Positions 25,983-33,531 of a DNA stretch of 64,000 nucleotides are shown here, in pieces (the stretch's first letter is position 1; every line of letters starts with the position of its first letter). Source of the DNA: Quadrisphaera sp. RL12-1S (GTDB lineage: Bacteria > Actinomycetota > Actinomycetes > Actinomycetales > Quadrisphaeraceae); assembly GCF_014270065.1 (NCBI RefSeq), contig NZ_JACNME010000005.1:186001-250000 (forward strand), given 5' to 3'. The notes beneath the pieces are model-generated. The model was given only the letters and a program-made list of their open reading frames with translations. It was not told where the DNA came from and searched no databases. The position numbers and the translations under genes were made by a program.

Positions 25983-27305
25983 ATGAGCTCTCACCCGACC
26001 ACCCGTCCTCCCTTCGCGCCGCGCCGCCGCGGGAGCGCCGCCCTCCTGACCGCGCTGGTGGTGGACTCGCTCGGCAACGGGCTCTTCCTGCCGCTGTCAC
26101 TGGTCTTCTTCCTCCGGCTGACCGACGTGCCCCTCGCCCAGCTGGGGCTGCTGCTGACGCTGGCGAACGCCCTGGCGCTGCCGGTCCCCGTGGGCGTCGG
26201 GGTGCTGGTCGACAGGCTCGGAGCACGGCCGCTGGTGGTGTCCGCGCAGCTGCTGCAGGCCGTCGGCTTCGCGGCGTACGCACACGTCCACGGGGCCGTC
26301 GGCGTGTTCGCGGCGTCGGTGCTGGTCGCCGTGGGGGTGCGCGTCTTCTGGTCTTCGGTGTTCACCGCGATCGCCGAGGCCGCCGAGGCCGACGGGGCCG
26401 ACGGGGCCGACGGGGCCGACGGGGCCGACGGGGCAGCCCGTCTGGGACGGGCCTGGAGCACCGACACGTGGTTCTCGGTGGCGAACGGCGCCCGCACCGC
26501 CGGGCTCGCGGTCGGCGGCCTGGCCACCGGCCTGGTCATCGCGGACGGGCGCGACGGCACCTACGCGGCGGTCGCGTACGCCTCGGCGCTCTGCTTCGCC
26601 GTCGCCGCAGTGCTCATCGCCGTCGTCGTCCCCAGCCCTCGTCGGGCGCGGACGTCCCGCCCGGCGGACCGAGGTGCCGCGGCCGGTCCCGGAGGCGTGA
26701 CGGGTTACCGCGTGCTGCTGCGTGACAGGCCGTTCGCCGCGCTCACCGCGCTCAACACCGTCTACGCGCTGACCAGCATGATGCTCGGGCTCGCGCTGCC
26801 GACGGTGGTCCTCAGCGTGCTGCGGGCCCCGGGCTGGCTGACGGCTGCGGTGCTGGCCGGCAACGCGCTGCTCATCGCGGTGCTGTCCGCCCCCGTCGGG
26901 CTGCGGACGGCCCGGTTCCGCCGGACCCGTGTGCTCGTGGTGGCCTCGGGGCTGTGGACGGCGTGGGCGCTGGGGATGGCGCTGCTGGCACCCGGGCGGC
27001 TGGGGGTCGTCGTCGTCCTCCTGGTGTCGGTCACGCTGCTGTTCACCGCGGCGGAGCTGCTGCACGCCCCGGCCTCGACGGCCCTGGCCGCTGCTGCTGC
27101 CCCCGAGGGGGCACGAGGCCGCTACCTGACGGTCTTCCAGTACTCCTTCACGGTGGCGTCGATCGCAGCGCCAGCCTTCTTCACCGCGCTGGCATCCGTG
27201 GCCAGCGCCCTGCCGTGGCTGGTGCTGGCCGGGCTGAACGCGGTGAGCACCGGCGTGCTCCTGCGCCTCGAGCGCCGACTCCCGCCGGCGTCGCTGCGAG
27301 GCTGA
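25983..27305 (+). CDS. MFS transporter
   Basis: A 440-residue major facilitator with 12 predicted helices. The loop after helix 2 reads V-D-R-L-G-A-R-P-L, the MFS motif A. Around residues 134-151, between helices 4 and 5, lies a run of Ala-Asp-Gly units encoded by a 9-bp tandem repeat (26391-26434). Substrate unknown; exporters of this shape are common. GGAGA about 10 nt upstream supports the ATG. The next gene starts 5 nt after its stop. Confidence 0.87.
   Translation: MSSHPTTRPPFAPRRRGSAALLTALVVDSLGNGLFLPLSLVFFLRLTDVPLAQLGLLLTLANALALPVPVGVGVLVDRLGARPLVVSAQLLQAVGFAAYAHVHGAVGVFAASVLVAVGVRVFWSSVFTAIAEAAEADGADGADGADGADGAARLGRAWSTDTWFSVANGARTAGLAVGGLATGLVIADGRDGTYAAVAYASALCFAVAAVLIAVVVPSPRRARTSRPADRGAAAGPGGVTGYRVLLRDRPFAALTALNTVYALTSMMLGLALPTVVLSVLRAPGWLTAAVLAGNALLIAVLSAPVGLRTARFRRTRVLVVASGLWTAWALGMALLAPGRLGVVVVLLVSVTLLFTAAELLHAPASTALAAAAAPEGARGRYLTVFQYSFTVASIAAPAFFTALASVASALPWLVLAGLNAVSTGVLLRLERRLPPASLRG
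26391..26434 (+). repeat. In-frame 9-bp tandem repeat (GACGGGGCC) x4.9
   Basis: Four perfect 9-bp units plus 8 bases of a fifth, inside the MFS gene. Copy change by slippage would add or remove three residues without breaking the frame. Confidence 0.9.
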
Positions 27306-27309
27306 CCCC

Positions 27310-28110
27310 GTGCACGTGGTGCAGTCGGGCACGGTCGACGTCGGCGGGGTGCGGCTGACCTGGCACCGCAGCGGGCCCCGGAGACCACCCCGTCCGACGG
27401 TGGTGCTGGCGCACGGCCTCTGCGACGACGCCGCGTGTTGGGGCCGCACAGCGCGGGACCTGGCGCAGGAGCACGACGTGGTCTCCTTCGACGCTCGCGG
27501 CCACGGCGCCTCGGACCGGGCTGCGGACTACTCGCTGCAGGCGCACACCCGGGACCTGGTGAGCCTGGTGCGCGCACTGGGCCTGGAGCGGCCCGTGCTG
27601 GTCGGGCACTCCATGGGGGGTGTCCACGCGGTGCTGGCGTCGGCTGAGGTTGAGGTGGCCGCCCTGGTGCTGGAGGACCCCGCCTGGCCGGACCCCCCGG
27701 CGGACGGGAGCAAGGACGCGGAGGCCAGCCGGGGACGTCAGGTGGAGGTCGCCGCCCTCCCCGGGGCACGTCGGTGGGAGCGAGGCCGCGCCCTGCACCC
27801 CGCGTGGGACGACGACGACCTGCGCTCCTGGTCGCTGGCTCAGACCCTGGTGGACCCCGACGCGGTCCGATGGTTCGACTCCTGGCCCGCCGCCAACCGC
27901 TGGGAGGAGCACGTCAGCACGCTGACCTGCCCGGGGCTGCTCCTGCACGGCACGCCGAGCGCGGTGAGCCCGGCGATGGCCGCACGGGCCCGCGCGCTGT
28001 GGCCGCAGCTGCGGGTGGTGGAGGTGGCCGGGGCCGGGCACGACGTGCGCCGCGACAGGTTCGACGGCTTCTGGCGGGGGCTGCGCGGCTTCCTGGAGGC
28101 GCTACGGTGA
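27310..28110 (+). CDS. Alpha/beta-fold hydrolase
   Basis: A 266-residue hydrolase with V-L-A-H-G-L-C-D-D (oxyanion), the nucleophile elbow V-G-H-S-M-G-G (about 98-104), D-A-R-G-H-G-A-S near 60-67, and a late G-A-G-H-D-V for the catalytic His (about 244). An Asp in the segment L-L-L-H-G-T-P-S is not obvious at the usual acid position. The GTG start, 5 nt after the MFS stop, suggests one transcript with the exporter. Confidence 0.85.
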   Translation: MHVVQSGTVDVGGVRLTWHRSGPRRPPRPTVVLAHGLCDDAACWGRTARDLAQEHDVVSFDARGHGASDRAADYSLQAHTRDLVSLVRALGLERPVLVGHSMGGVHAVLASAEVEVAALVLEDPAWPDPPADGSKDAEASRGRQVEVAALPGARRWERGRALHPAWDDDDLRSWSLAQTLVDPDAVRWFDSWPAANRWEEHVSTLTCPGLLLHGTPSAVSPAMAARARALWPQLRVVEVAGAGHDVRRDRFDGFWRGLRGFLEALR

Positions 28111-28138
28111 TCGGCTGCCCACCCCCCGGAGGACCCCC

Positions 28139-28759
28139 GTGGACGCCAGCGACACCACCTCGGCCCGACGGCGCCGTGACCGCGCCGACGCCCTGCAGGC
28201 CGAGGCCGACGCGGTGGTCAGCGAGCTCGGTCTCGACGGCCCGCTGCTGGGGGCGGTGGGCGAGCCGCACCGGGTGGGCAGCTCGCGGCTGGGGCTCATG
28301 GTGTGGCGCGACATCGACATCACCGTGGTCTGCCAGCGCCTCGACGTCGTCGTCGTGAGCGATCTCGCCGGGACGCTGCTGCGGCGCGGGGACGTGCGCG
28401 AGGTGACCCTCCGCTCGGAGGTGGGCCGGCTCAACACCGACCCCGCCACCTACCCGGACGGCCTGTACCTGCAGGTCAGGTACGCCCCGGCCCACCGCGA
28501 GGAGTGGAAGCTGGACGTGTGGTTCGTGGACGAGCCCGAGCGCCAGCCCGACCTGCGCCACGTCCGCAGCCTGCCCGCGCTGCTGACGGAGCAGGCGCGC
28601 GACGCGGTGCTGGCGGTCAAGGAGCACTGGGCCGCCCGCTCGGAGTACGGCACCTCGGTGACGAGCGCCGACGTGTACCGGGCCGTCCTGGAGGACGGTG
28701 TCCGCGACGTCACCGGCTTCGACGCCTGGCTCGCCAGCAGGCCCGCCGGGCGCCGCTGA
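28139..28759 (+). CDS. Nucleotidyltransferase-fold protein, uncharacterised
   Basis: A 206-residue protein with a minimal nucleotidyltransferase pattern: G-S-S-R-L-G near residue 47 followed by W-R-D-I-D-I (the D-x-D pair), and a later W-K-L-D-V-W strand carrying a third Asp. It could transfer nucleotides to RNA, protein or a small molecule, or act as a toxin-like enzyme; nothing nearby decides. GGAGG 9 nt before the GTG supports the start. Confidence 0.72.
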   Translation: MDASDTTSARRRRDRADALQAEADAVVSELGLDGPLLGAVGEPHRVGSSRLGLMVWRDIDITVVCQRLDVVVVSDLAGTLLRRGDVREVTLRSEVGRLNTDPATYPDGLYLQVRYAPAHREEWKLDVWFVDEPERQPDLRHVRSLPALLTEQARDAVLAVKEHWAARSEYGTSVTSADVYRAVLEDGVRDVTGFDAWLASRPAGRR

Positions 28760-28778
28760 CCGTCAGCGCGACCGACCG

Positions 28779-30518
28779 TCAGCGCAGCGGCGGCGTGCGC
28801 GGCGGCGCGACCCGCCGCGAGCCCGTCGCCTCGAACGCGGCGGCCAGGCGCAGCAGCCGGGTGTCGTCGTAGGCGCGCCCGGCGAGGGTCAGCCCGACGG
28901 GCATGCCGGTGTCGTCCATGACGCCCATGGGGACGGTCACGGTGGGGATGCCGAGGTGGCGGACCGCGAGGTTGCCGTTGGCCACCCAGACGCCGTTGCG
29001 CCACGCGGCGTCGGCGGCGGCCTCGTCGACGTCGGCGGTGGCCGGGCCGACGTCGGCCACGGCGGGGAAGACGACCGCGGCCAGGCCCAGGGCGTCCATC
29101 CAGTCCTCGACGTCGGCCTTCCGCGTGGCCTCCAGCCCGCGCAGCCCGGCCTCGATGCCCGGCACGTCGGCGTAGGAGGCGCCCGGGTGGTCGCGGACCC
29201 ACTGCGGGTAGGTGGGCAGGTCGTCGTCGAAGCCGGTGTACCGGTCCGGCAGGGCTCCGGCGGGGTGGGGGAAGATCCGCGCACCGTCGACGCCGGCGAG
29301 GGTGCTCAGCGCCGGGTCGCCGTTGGCGTCCAGGAAGTCCTCGAAGGCCCAGGCGGCGAGGTCGGTCACCTCACGGCGCAGGAAGTCGGCCGGGACCAGG
29401 CCGCGGGTGGCGATGGTGGGGGCGCCGGCGCGGTCGCCCTCGTAGTGGGTCACCGCGGGGAAGTCGACCTCGACCACCTCGGCGCCGGCGGCCTCGAGGT
29501 CCGCGCGGGCGGCCTCCCACAGGGCGATGACGGAGGCGCGGGTCTCGATCCGCTGCCCGGTCGGGCCGCCGATGCCGGTGCCCGTGCCGGCGTCGGGGTC
29601 GGCGTTGACGTACATCCGCGGCACCCCCACGCGCGCGCCGCGCAGCACCTCGCGGGCGGCGTCGACGTCGTCGACGGCGAGCGCCGGGTAGGACTCCGGG
29701 CGCACCGCGGACGCGGCGGGGAGGGCCACCCACGGCTGGGAGCGCCACAGGTCGCCGCGGGTGAGCGGGTCGTCGGCGACGACGACGTCGAGCACCTCCA
29801 GCAGGTCCGCCACGGAGCGGGTGTGCGGGACGACGACGTCCATGGTCGGCACCAGCGGCCAGTTGCCCCGCGTGGAGATGACGCCGCGGGAGGGGGTGTA
29901 GGCGACCAGGCCGTTGTTGCTGGCGGGCCCGCGCCCGCTCGACCAGGTCTCCTCCCCCAGGCCGAACGCGGCGAAGCTCGCGGCGGTCGCCGTCCCGGAC
30001 CCGTTGGACGAGCCGGAGGCGAACGGGGCGGTGAGCCAGTCGGCGCTGTACGGGCTCTCGGCGCGTCCGTAGACGCCGCGCTGCATGCCTCCGTTGGCCA
30101 TGGGCGGCATGTTGGTCAGGCCCAGGCAGACCGCGCCGGCGGTGCGCAGCCGTTCGATGGTGAAGGCGTCGCGCTGGGCCACGAGGTCGGCGAAGGCCGG
30201 GCTGCCGGCCGCGGCGGTGAGGCCGCGCACGAGGTAGCTGTCCTTGGCGGTGTAGGGGATGCCGTCGAGGGGTCCGAGCGACTCCCCGCGGGCGCGGCGC
30301 TGGTCGGAGGCGCGCGCCTCCTCGTGGGCCGCGGGGTTGAGGACGACGACGGCGTTCAGCGCGGTCTCGGTGCCCGGGGCGTCGTAGGCGGCGATGCGGG
30401 CGAGGTGGGCCTCCAGCAGCGAGACGGCCGTGGCGCGTCCGTCGGCCAGGGCTGCACGCAGGTCGGCGATGGAGGCCTCGACGACGTCGACGTCCTGACC
30501 GTGCGCCTGGGGGGCCAT
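28779..30518 (-). CDS. Amidase, amidase-signature family
   Basis: A 579-residue amidase. The catalytic Ser-cisSer-Lys triad is visible: Lys in P-Y-T-A-K-D-S-Y (about 92), and the Ser pair in F-A-S-G-S-S-N-G-S-G-T-A (about 170-175). The C-terminal part ends with I-P-T-V-T-V-P-M-G, typical of the family. The ATG at 30518 is chosen over the GTG at 30527 because GAGGTGA sits at the right distance. It is divergent from agmatine deiminase across a shared operator-like repeat, so its amide substrate may belong to the same pathway. Confidence 0.9.
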   Translation of the reverse strand: MAPQAHGQDVDVVEASIADLRAALADGRATAVSLLEAHLARIAAYDAPGTETALNAVVVLNPAAHEEARASDQRRARGESLGPLDGIPYTAKDSYLVRGLTAAAGSPAFADLVAQRDAFTIERLRTAGAVCLGLTNMPPMANGGMQRGVYGRAESPYSADWLTAPFASGSSNGSGTATAASFAAFGLGEETWSSGRGPASNNGLVAYTPSRGVISTRGNWPLVPTMDVVVPHTRSVADLLEVLDVVVADDPLTRGDLWRSQPWVALPAASAVRPESYPALAVDDVDAAREVLRGARVGVPRMYVNADPDAGTGTGIGGPTGQRIETRASVIALWEAARADLEAAGAEVVEVDFPAVTHYEGDRAGAPTIATRGLVPADFLRREVTDLAAWAFEDFLDANGDPALSTLAGVDGARIFPHPAGALPDRYTGFDDDLPTYPQWVRDHPGASYADVPGIEAGLRGLEATRKADVEDWMDALGLAAVVFPAVADVGPATADVDEAAADAAWRNGVWVANGNLAVRHLGIPTVTVPMGVMDDTGMPVGLTLAGRAYDDTRLLRLAAAFEATGSRRVAPPRTPPLR

Positions 30519-30543
30519 GGGTGTCACCTCTCGCTGGGGCTAC

Positions 30544-30566
30544 CTAACCGACAGCCTTTCGGTTAG
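30544..30566. promoter_or_regulatory. Operator-like inverted repeat between amidase and aguA
   Basis: CTAACCGA (30544-30551), 7-nt spacer, TCGGTTAG (30559-30566): perfect 8-bp arms in the middle of the divergent promoter region. TAGCGT (30564-30569) overlaps it and is a good -10 for aguA. The TetR-type regulator downstream of aguA is the obvious candidate binder (inferred). Confidence 0.6.
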
Positions 30567-30641
30567 CGTGCCCTGATCGTGGGGCACCCACCCCCGGTTC
30601 CGCAACACCCCAGCCCCGACCGAGGAGCAGGAGCCCCGCCG

Positions 30642-31661
30642 ATGACGACCGCGATGCCCGCCGAGTGGGAGCCCCACGAGCGCACGTGGATGGCCTTCCC
30701 TCCGCCCAACGCCACGTTCGGCGAGGTGGGCGGCGCTGACCTGCAGCGCGCCCGGGTCGCGTGGAGCCGGGTCGCGAACACCGTGGTGGGCTTCGAGCCG
30801 GTGCGGATGCTCGTGCGACCCGAGGACGCCAGCGCCGCGCGCGAGCTGCTCGACCCCCGCGTGCAGCTGGACGAGGTGGGCCTGGACGACTCCTGGCTGC
30901 GCGACTCCGGGCCGACGTTCGTGCGCTCCGAGCTCGGTGACGTGCGCGCGGTCGACTGGACCTTCAACGGCTGGGGCGGGCAGAGCTGGGCCGCGTGGGA
31001 CCAGGACGCGCTGGTGGCGCGGCACGTGGCGGGGCTCGCCGGGGTGCCCGTCGCGTCGTCGTCGCTGGTGACCGAGGGCGGCGGCTTCCACGTGGACGGC
31101 GAGGGCACGGTGCTGCTCACCGAGACCGTGCAGCTGGACCCGGACCGCAACCCCGGGTGGACCCGCGAGCAGGTCGAGGCCGAGGTGCACGCCCAGCTGG
31201 GCACGTCCACGGCCATCTGGCTGCCGCGCGGACTGACCGCCGACTACGGGGAGTTCGGCACCCGCGGCCACGTCGACATCGTCGCGGCGTTCACCGCCCC
31301 CGGCGAGGTGGTCGTGCACACCCAGACCGACCCCGGCCACCCCGACCACGAGGTGTCCGCCGAGGTGGCCGAGCTGCTGCGCGCCGCCACCGACGCCCGA
31401 GGTCGCCGCCTGCGGGTCACCGAGCTGCTCGCCCCGGTGGTGGGCGAGGTGGACGGCGAGCTGGTCGACCACTCCTACGTCAACCACTACGTGGCCAACG
31501 GGGTCGTCGTGCTCTGCGGCTTCGCCGACGAGCGCGACGCGGACGCGGCGCGCGTGCTGGCGCAGGCCTACCCGGGCAGGGAGGTGGTGCTGGTGGACGC
31601 CCGGGACGTCTTCGCCTTCGGCGGCGGCATCCACTGCATCACCCAGCAGCAGCCGGCCTGA
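30642..31661 (+). CDS. aguA: Agmatine deiminase
   Basis: A 339-residue enzyme converting agmatine to N-carbamoylputrescine and ammonia. Family marks are W-E-P-H-E-R-T-W-M-A-F-P near the start, D-D-S-W-L-R-D-S-G-P-T-F (about 85-96), E-G-G-G-F-H-V-D-G (about 145-153), H-V-D near 210, and the catalytic Cys332 in G-G-G-I-H-C-I-T-Q-Q-Q-P. The ATG at 30642 follows GAGGAG/CAGGAG. With the divergent amidase and following TetR gene it forms a compact agmatine-use cluster. Confidence 0.95.
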   Translation: MTTAMPAEWEPHERTWMAFPPPNATFGEVGGADLQRARVAWSRVANTVVGFEPVRMLVRPEDASAARELLDPRVQLDEVGLDDSWLRDSGPTFVRSELGDVRAVDWTFNGWGGQSWAAWDQDALVARHVAGLAGVPVASSSLVTEGGGFHVDGEGTVLLTETVQLDPDRNPGWTREQVEAEVHAQLGTSTAIWLPRGLTADYGEFGTRGHVDIVAAFTAPGEVVVHTQTDPGHPDHEVSAEVAELLRAATDARGRRLRVTELLAPVVGEVDGELVDHSYVNHYVANGVVVLCGFADERDADAARVLAQAYPGREVVLVDARDVFAFGGGIHCITQQQPA

Positions 31662-31671
31662 GGCGCGGCCG

Positions 31672-32310
31672 GTGGCTCGCCCGACCTCGCCGCTGCTCTC
31701 CCGCGGCGCCATCCTCACGGCCTCGCTGGACCTGGTGGACGTCGCCGGCGACTTCACCATGCCGCGCCTCGCCCGGGCCCTCGGGGTGAGCGCGTCGTCG
31801 CTGTACCACCACGTGCCGGGCGGGCGCTCCGACGTCGTCGAAGGCCTGCGCGGGCTGGTGTGCGCGGGGCGGATGCCCGACCAGCGCGTCGACGGCGAGG
31901 ACTGGCGGGCCTTCGCCGAGCGCTGGGCCCGCGGCTACCGCGGCGCGATGGCCGCGCACCCCCACGTCGTCCCCCTGCTCACCGCGCAGACGGTCAGCGA
32001 CCCCGAGGTCCTGGCCAGCTACGAGGCGCTGGTCGAGGTGCTGGTGCAGGACGGCTTCGACGACGCCACCGCCCTGCACGTGGTGGCGGTGCTCGACTGC
32101 TTCGTGCTCGGCTCCGCCCTCGACGCCGGTGCCCCCGCGGAGGTCTGGGACGACGACGACGAGCGCCGCCCGCGCCTGTCACGCGCCGTGCGCGCCGCGG
32201 AGTCCCAGCCCGGAGACCGCTCTGCGGCCACGTTCGAGCTGGGCCTGGGCAGCCTGCTCACCGGCCTGGAGCTCGCGCACCGGTCAGGTGCGGCAGCCGA
32301 GGGCGCCTGA
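31672..32310 (+). CDS. TetR-family regulator
   Basis: A 212-residue protein. The N-terminal HTH is F-T-M-P-R-L-A-R-A-L-G-V-S-A-S-S-L-Y-H-H-V (about 28-48), followed by a helical ligand domain of the TetR_C type. It starts 10 bp after aguA, so it is probably co-transcribed and represses the divergent amidase/aguA promoters through the repeat at 30544-30566. The inducer may be agmatine or a product of it (inference). Confidence 0.87.
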   Translation: MARPTSPLLSRGAILTASLDLVDVAGDFTMPRLARALGVSASSLYHHVPGGRSDVVEGLRGLVCAGRMPDQRVDGEDWRAFAERWARGYRGAMAAHPHVVPLLTAQTVSDPEVLASYEALVEVLVQDGFDDATALHVVAVLDCFVLGSALDAGAPAEVWDDDDERRPRLSRAVRAAESQPGDRSAATFELGLGSLLTGLELAHRSGAAAEGA

Positions 32311-32417
32311 CCACCGGGCCTCGACGAGGACCTCCTCCACCCGCACGTGGTGCCCCGAGCCCGCCGGTACCGGCGCGCCTCCGGGGTCCGCCACACCAGA
32401 TCCCTACGGTGATCGAC

Positions 32418-33425
32418 ATGAGCGCTGCGGTCGGCTCCAGCCCACCAGACGTCACCGCGGCCGCGAGGCGCCTCAGCCCGGTGGCGGGGGCGGCCCTGGG
32501 CGTCTCCTGTGCGGTGCTGGCACTCGTCCCGTGGCTGGCGGGAGGCGCGCGACTCCCCCAGCAGGTGCTCTGGGCGGAGCCCGTGCCGTCCCCCCTGCCG
32601 GTCGCGCTGCTGCCGCTGAGCCCCTTCTCCCTCATCGACGTCCTCGCGGTGCTCGTCGTGGGACCTGCGCTCGCCGGTGCCGCGCTGCGCCTGGTGCGTC
32701 GCTCGCGCCGGATGACCGTCGACCGCCGGTCGGTGCTGGGGGCGGGTGCCGGTGTGCTCGGCGTCCAGGCCGTGACGGGCGTCCAGGCGCTCACCACGGT
32801 GGCCTCGGGGTTGCCGGAGCGCACCGCCTCGGACGTCTACCTCGCCGCGCTCGCGCTGCTGGTGGCGACCGGGGTGGGCACGGGGCTCGTGCTGCTGGCG
32901 CTCCTCACCGCCGAGCCGAAGGCGCCGGTGGTGCTCGGCGTCACCCTGACGGCACTGCTCGCAGGCGGGTGGCCCACGGCGGTGCTGGCTCCCCTGGGGC
33001 TCCTCGGCGTCCTCGGCCCCGTCGGGGGACGGCTCGGCACGAACGGCTCGCTGGAAGCGGCGTGGCTCGCTCCGGTGGCGGTCGGAGCGGTGATCGGGTG
33101 GGCCGGTCTGCGCACGCGCGGCCGGGCGCTGGCCGCAGCAGCCGCGCTCCTGCTCCTGTGGGCCGGCCCGGCGGTGATCACCGCGGTCACGATGGCGGTG
33201 GGCTACCGGGTGGCATGGCACTACCCCGGGGAGCTGGTCGGCTACGGCGCGCAGGTGCTCCTGGCGTCCCTGTCCAGCACCGGCTCCACGGTGCGCGCCA
33301 TCGCGCTCGCGGCCGCGGTCGCCGTCGTCGTGGGCGGTGCGATCGCCGTGGCACGCAGGGGCACCCCGCGACGGGACGACGCCGGGGTCGACGACGCCGG
33401 GGTCGACGACTCAGGCCCCGCATGA
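32418..33425 (+). CDS. Multi-pass membrane protein, hypothetical
   Basis: A 335-residue protein with about eight hydrophobic helices and no recognised family. It ends in a repeated acidic motif (D-D-A-G-V twice, then D-D-S-G). TACGGT (32405-32410) lies 7 nt before the ATG at 32418, fixing a leaderless start. A 14-bp palindrome CGCCGGTACCGGCG (32362-32375) lies upstream, perhaps a terminator for the TetR gene or an operator. Confidence 0.72.
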   Translation: MSAAVGSSPPDVTAAARRLSPVAGAALGVSCAVLALVPWLAGGARLPQQVLWAEPVPSPLPVALLPLSPFSLIDVLAVLVVGPALAGAALRLVRRSRRMTVDRRSVLGAGAGVLGVQAVTGVQALTTVASGLPERTASDVYLAALALLVATGVGTGLVLLALLTAEPKAPVVLGVTLTALLAGGWPTAVLAPLGLLGVLGPVGGRLGTNGSLEAAWLAPVAVGAVIGWAGLRTRGRALAAAAALLLLWAGPAVITAVTMAVGYRVAWHYPGELVGYGAQVLLASLSSTGSTVRAIALAAAVAVVVGGAIAVARRGTPRRDDAGVDDAGVDDSGPA

Positions 33426-33531
33426 GGCCGCCAGGGGCCTCGTCTCACGTTCCGTAAGGCGCTGATCACGCTTCTGACCTGCCCCGATGGACTCCACCGG
33501 GCTGTCAGTGGTGACCCCTAGCGTGATCGAC

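Noticed and set aside
26391-26434. Tandem 9-bp repeat as a possible CRISPR
   Set aside because: Units are contiguous without spacers and encode protein in frame.
28698-30566. Long open frame (622 codons) on the plus strand
   Set aside because: It is antisense to the amidase gene, whose catalytic motifs and codon use are clear; high GC keeps the opposite strand open.
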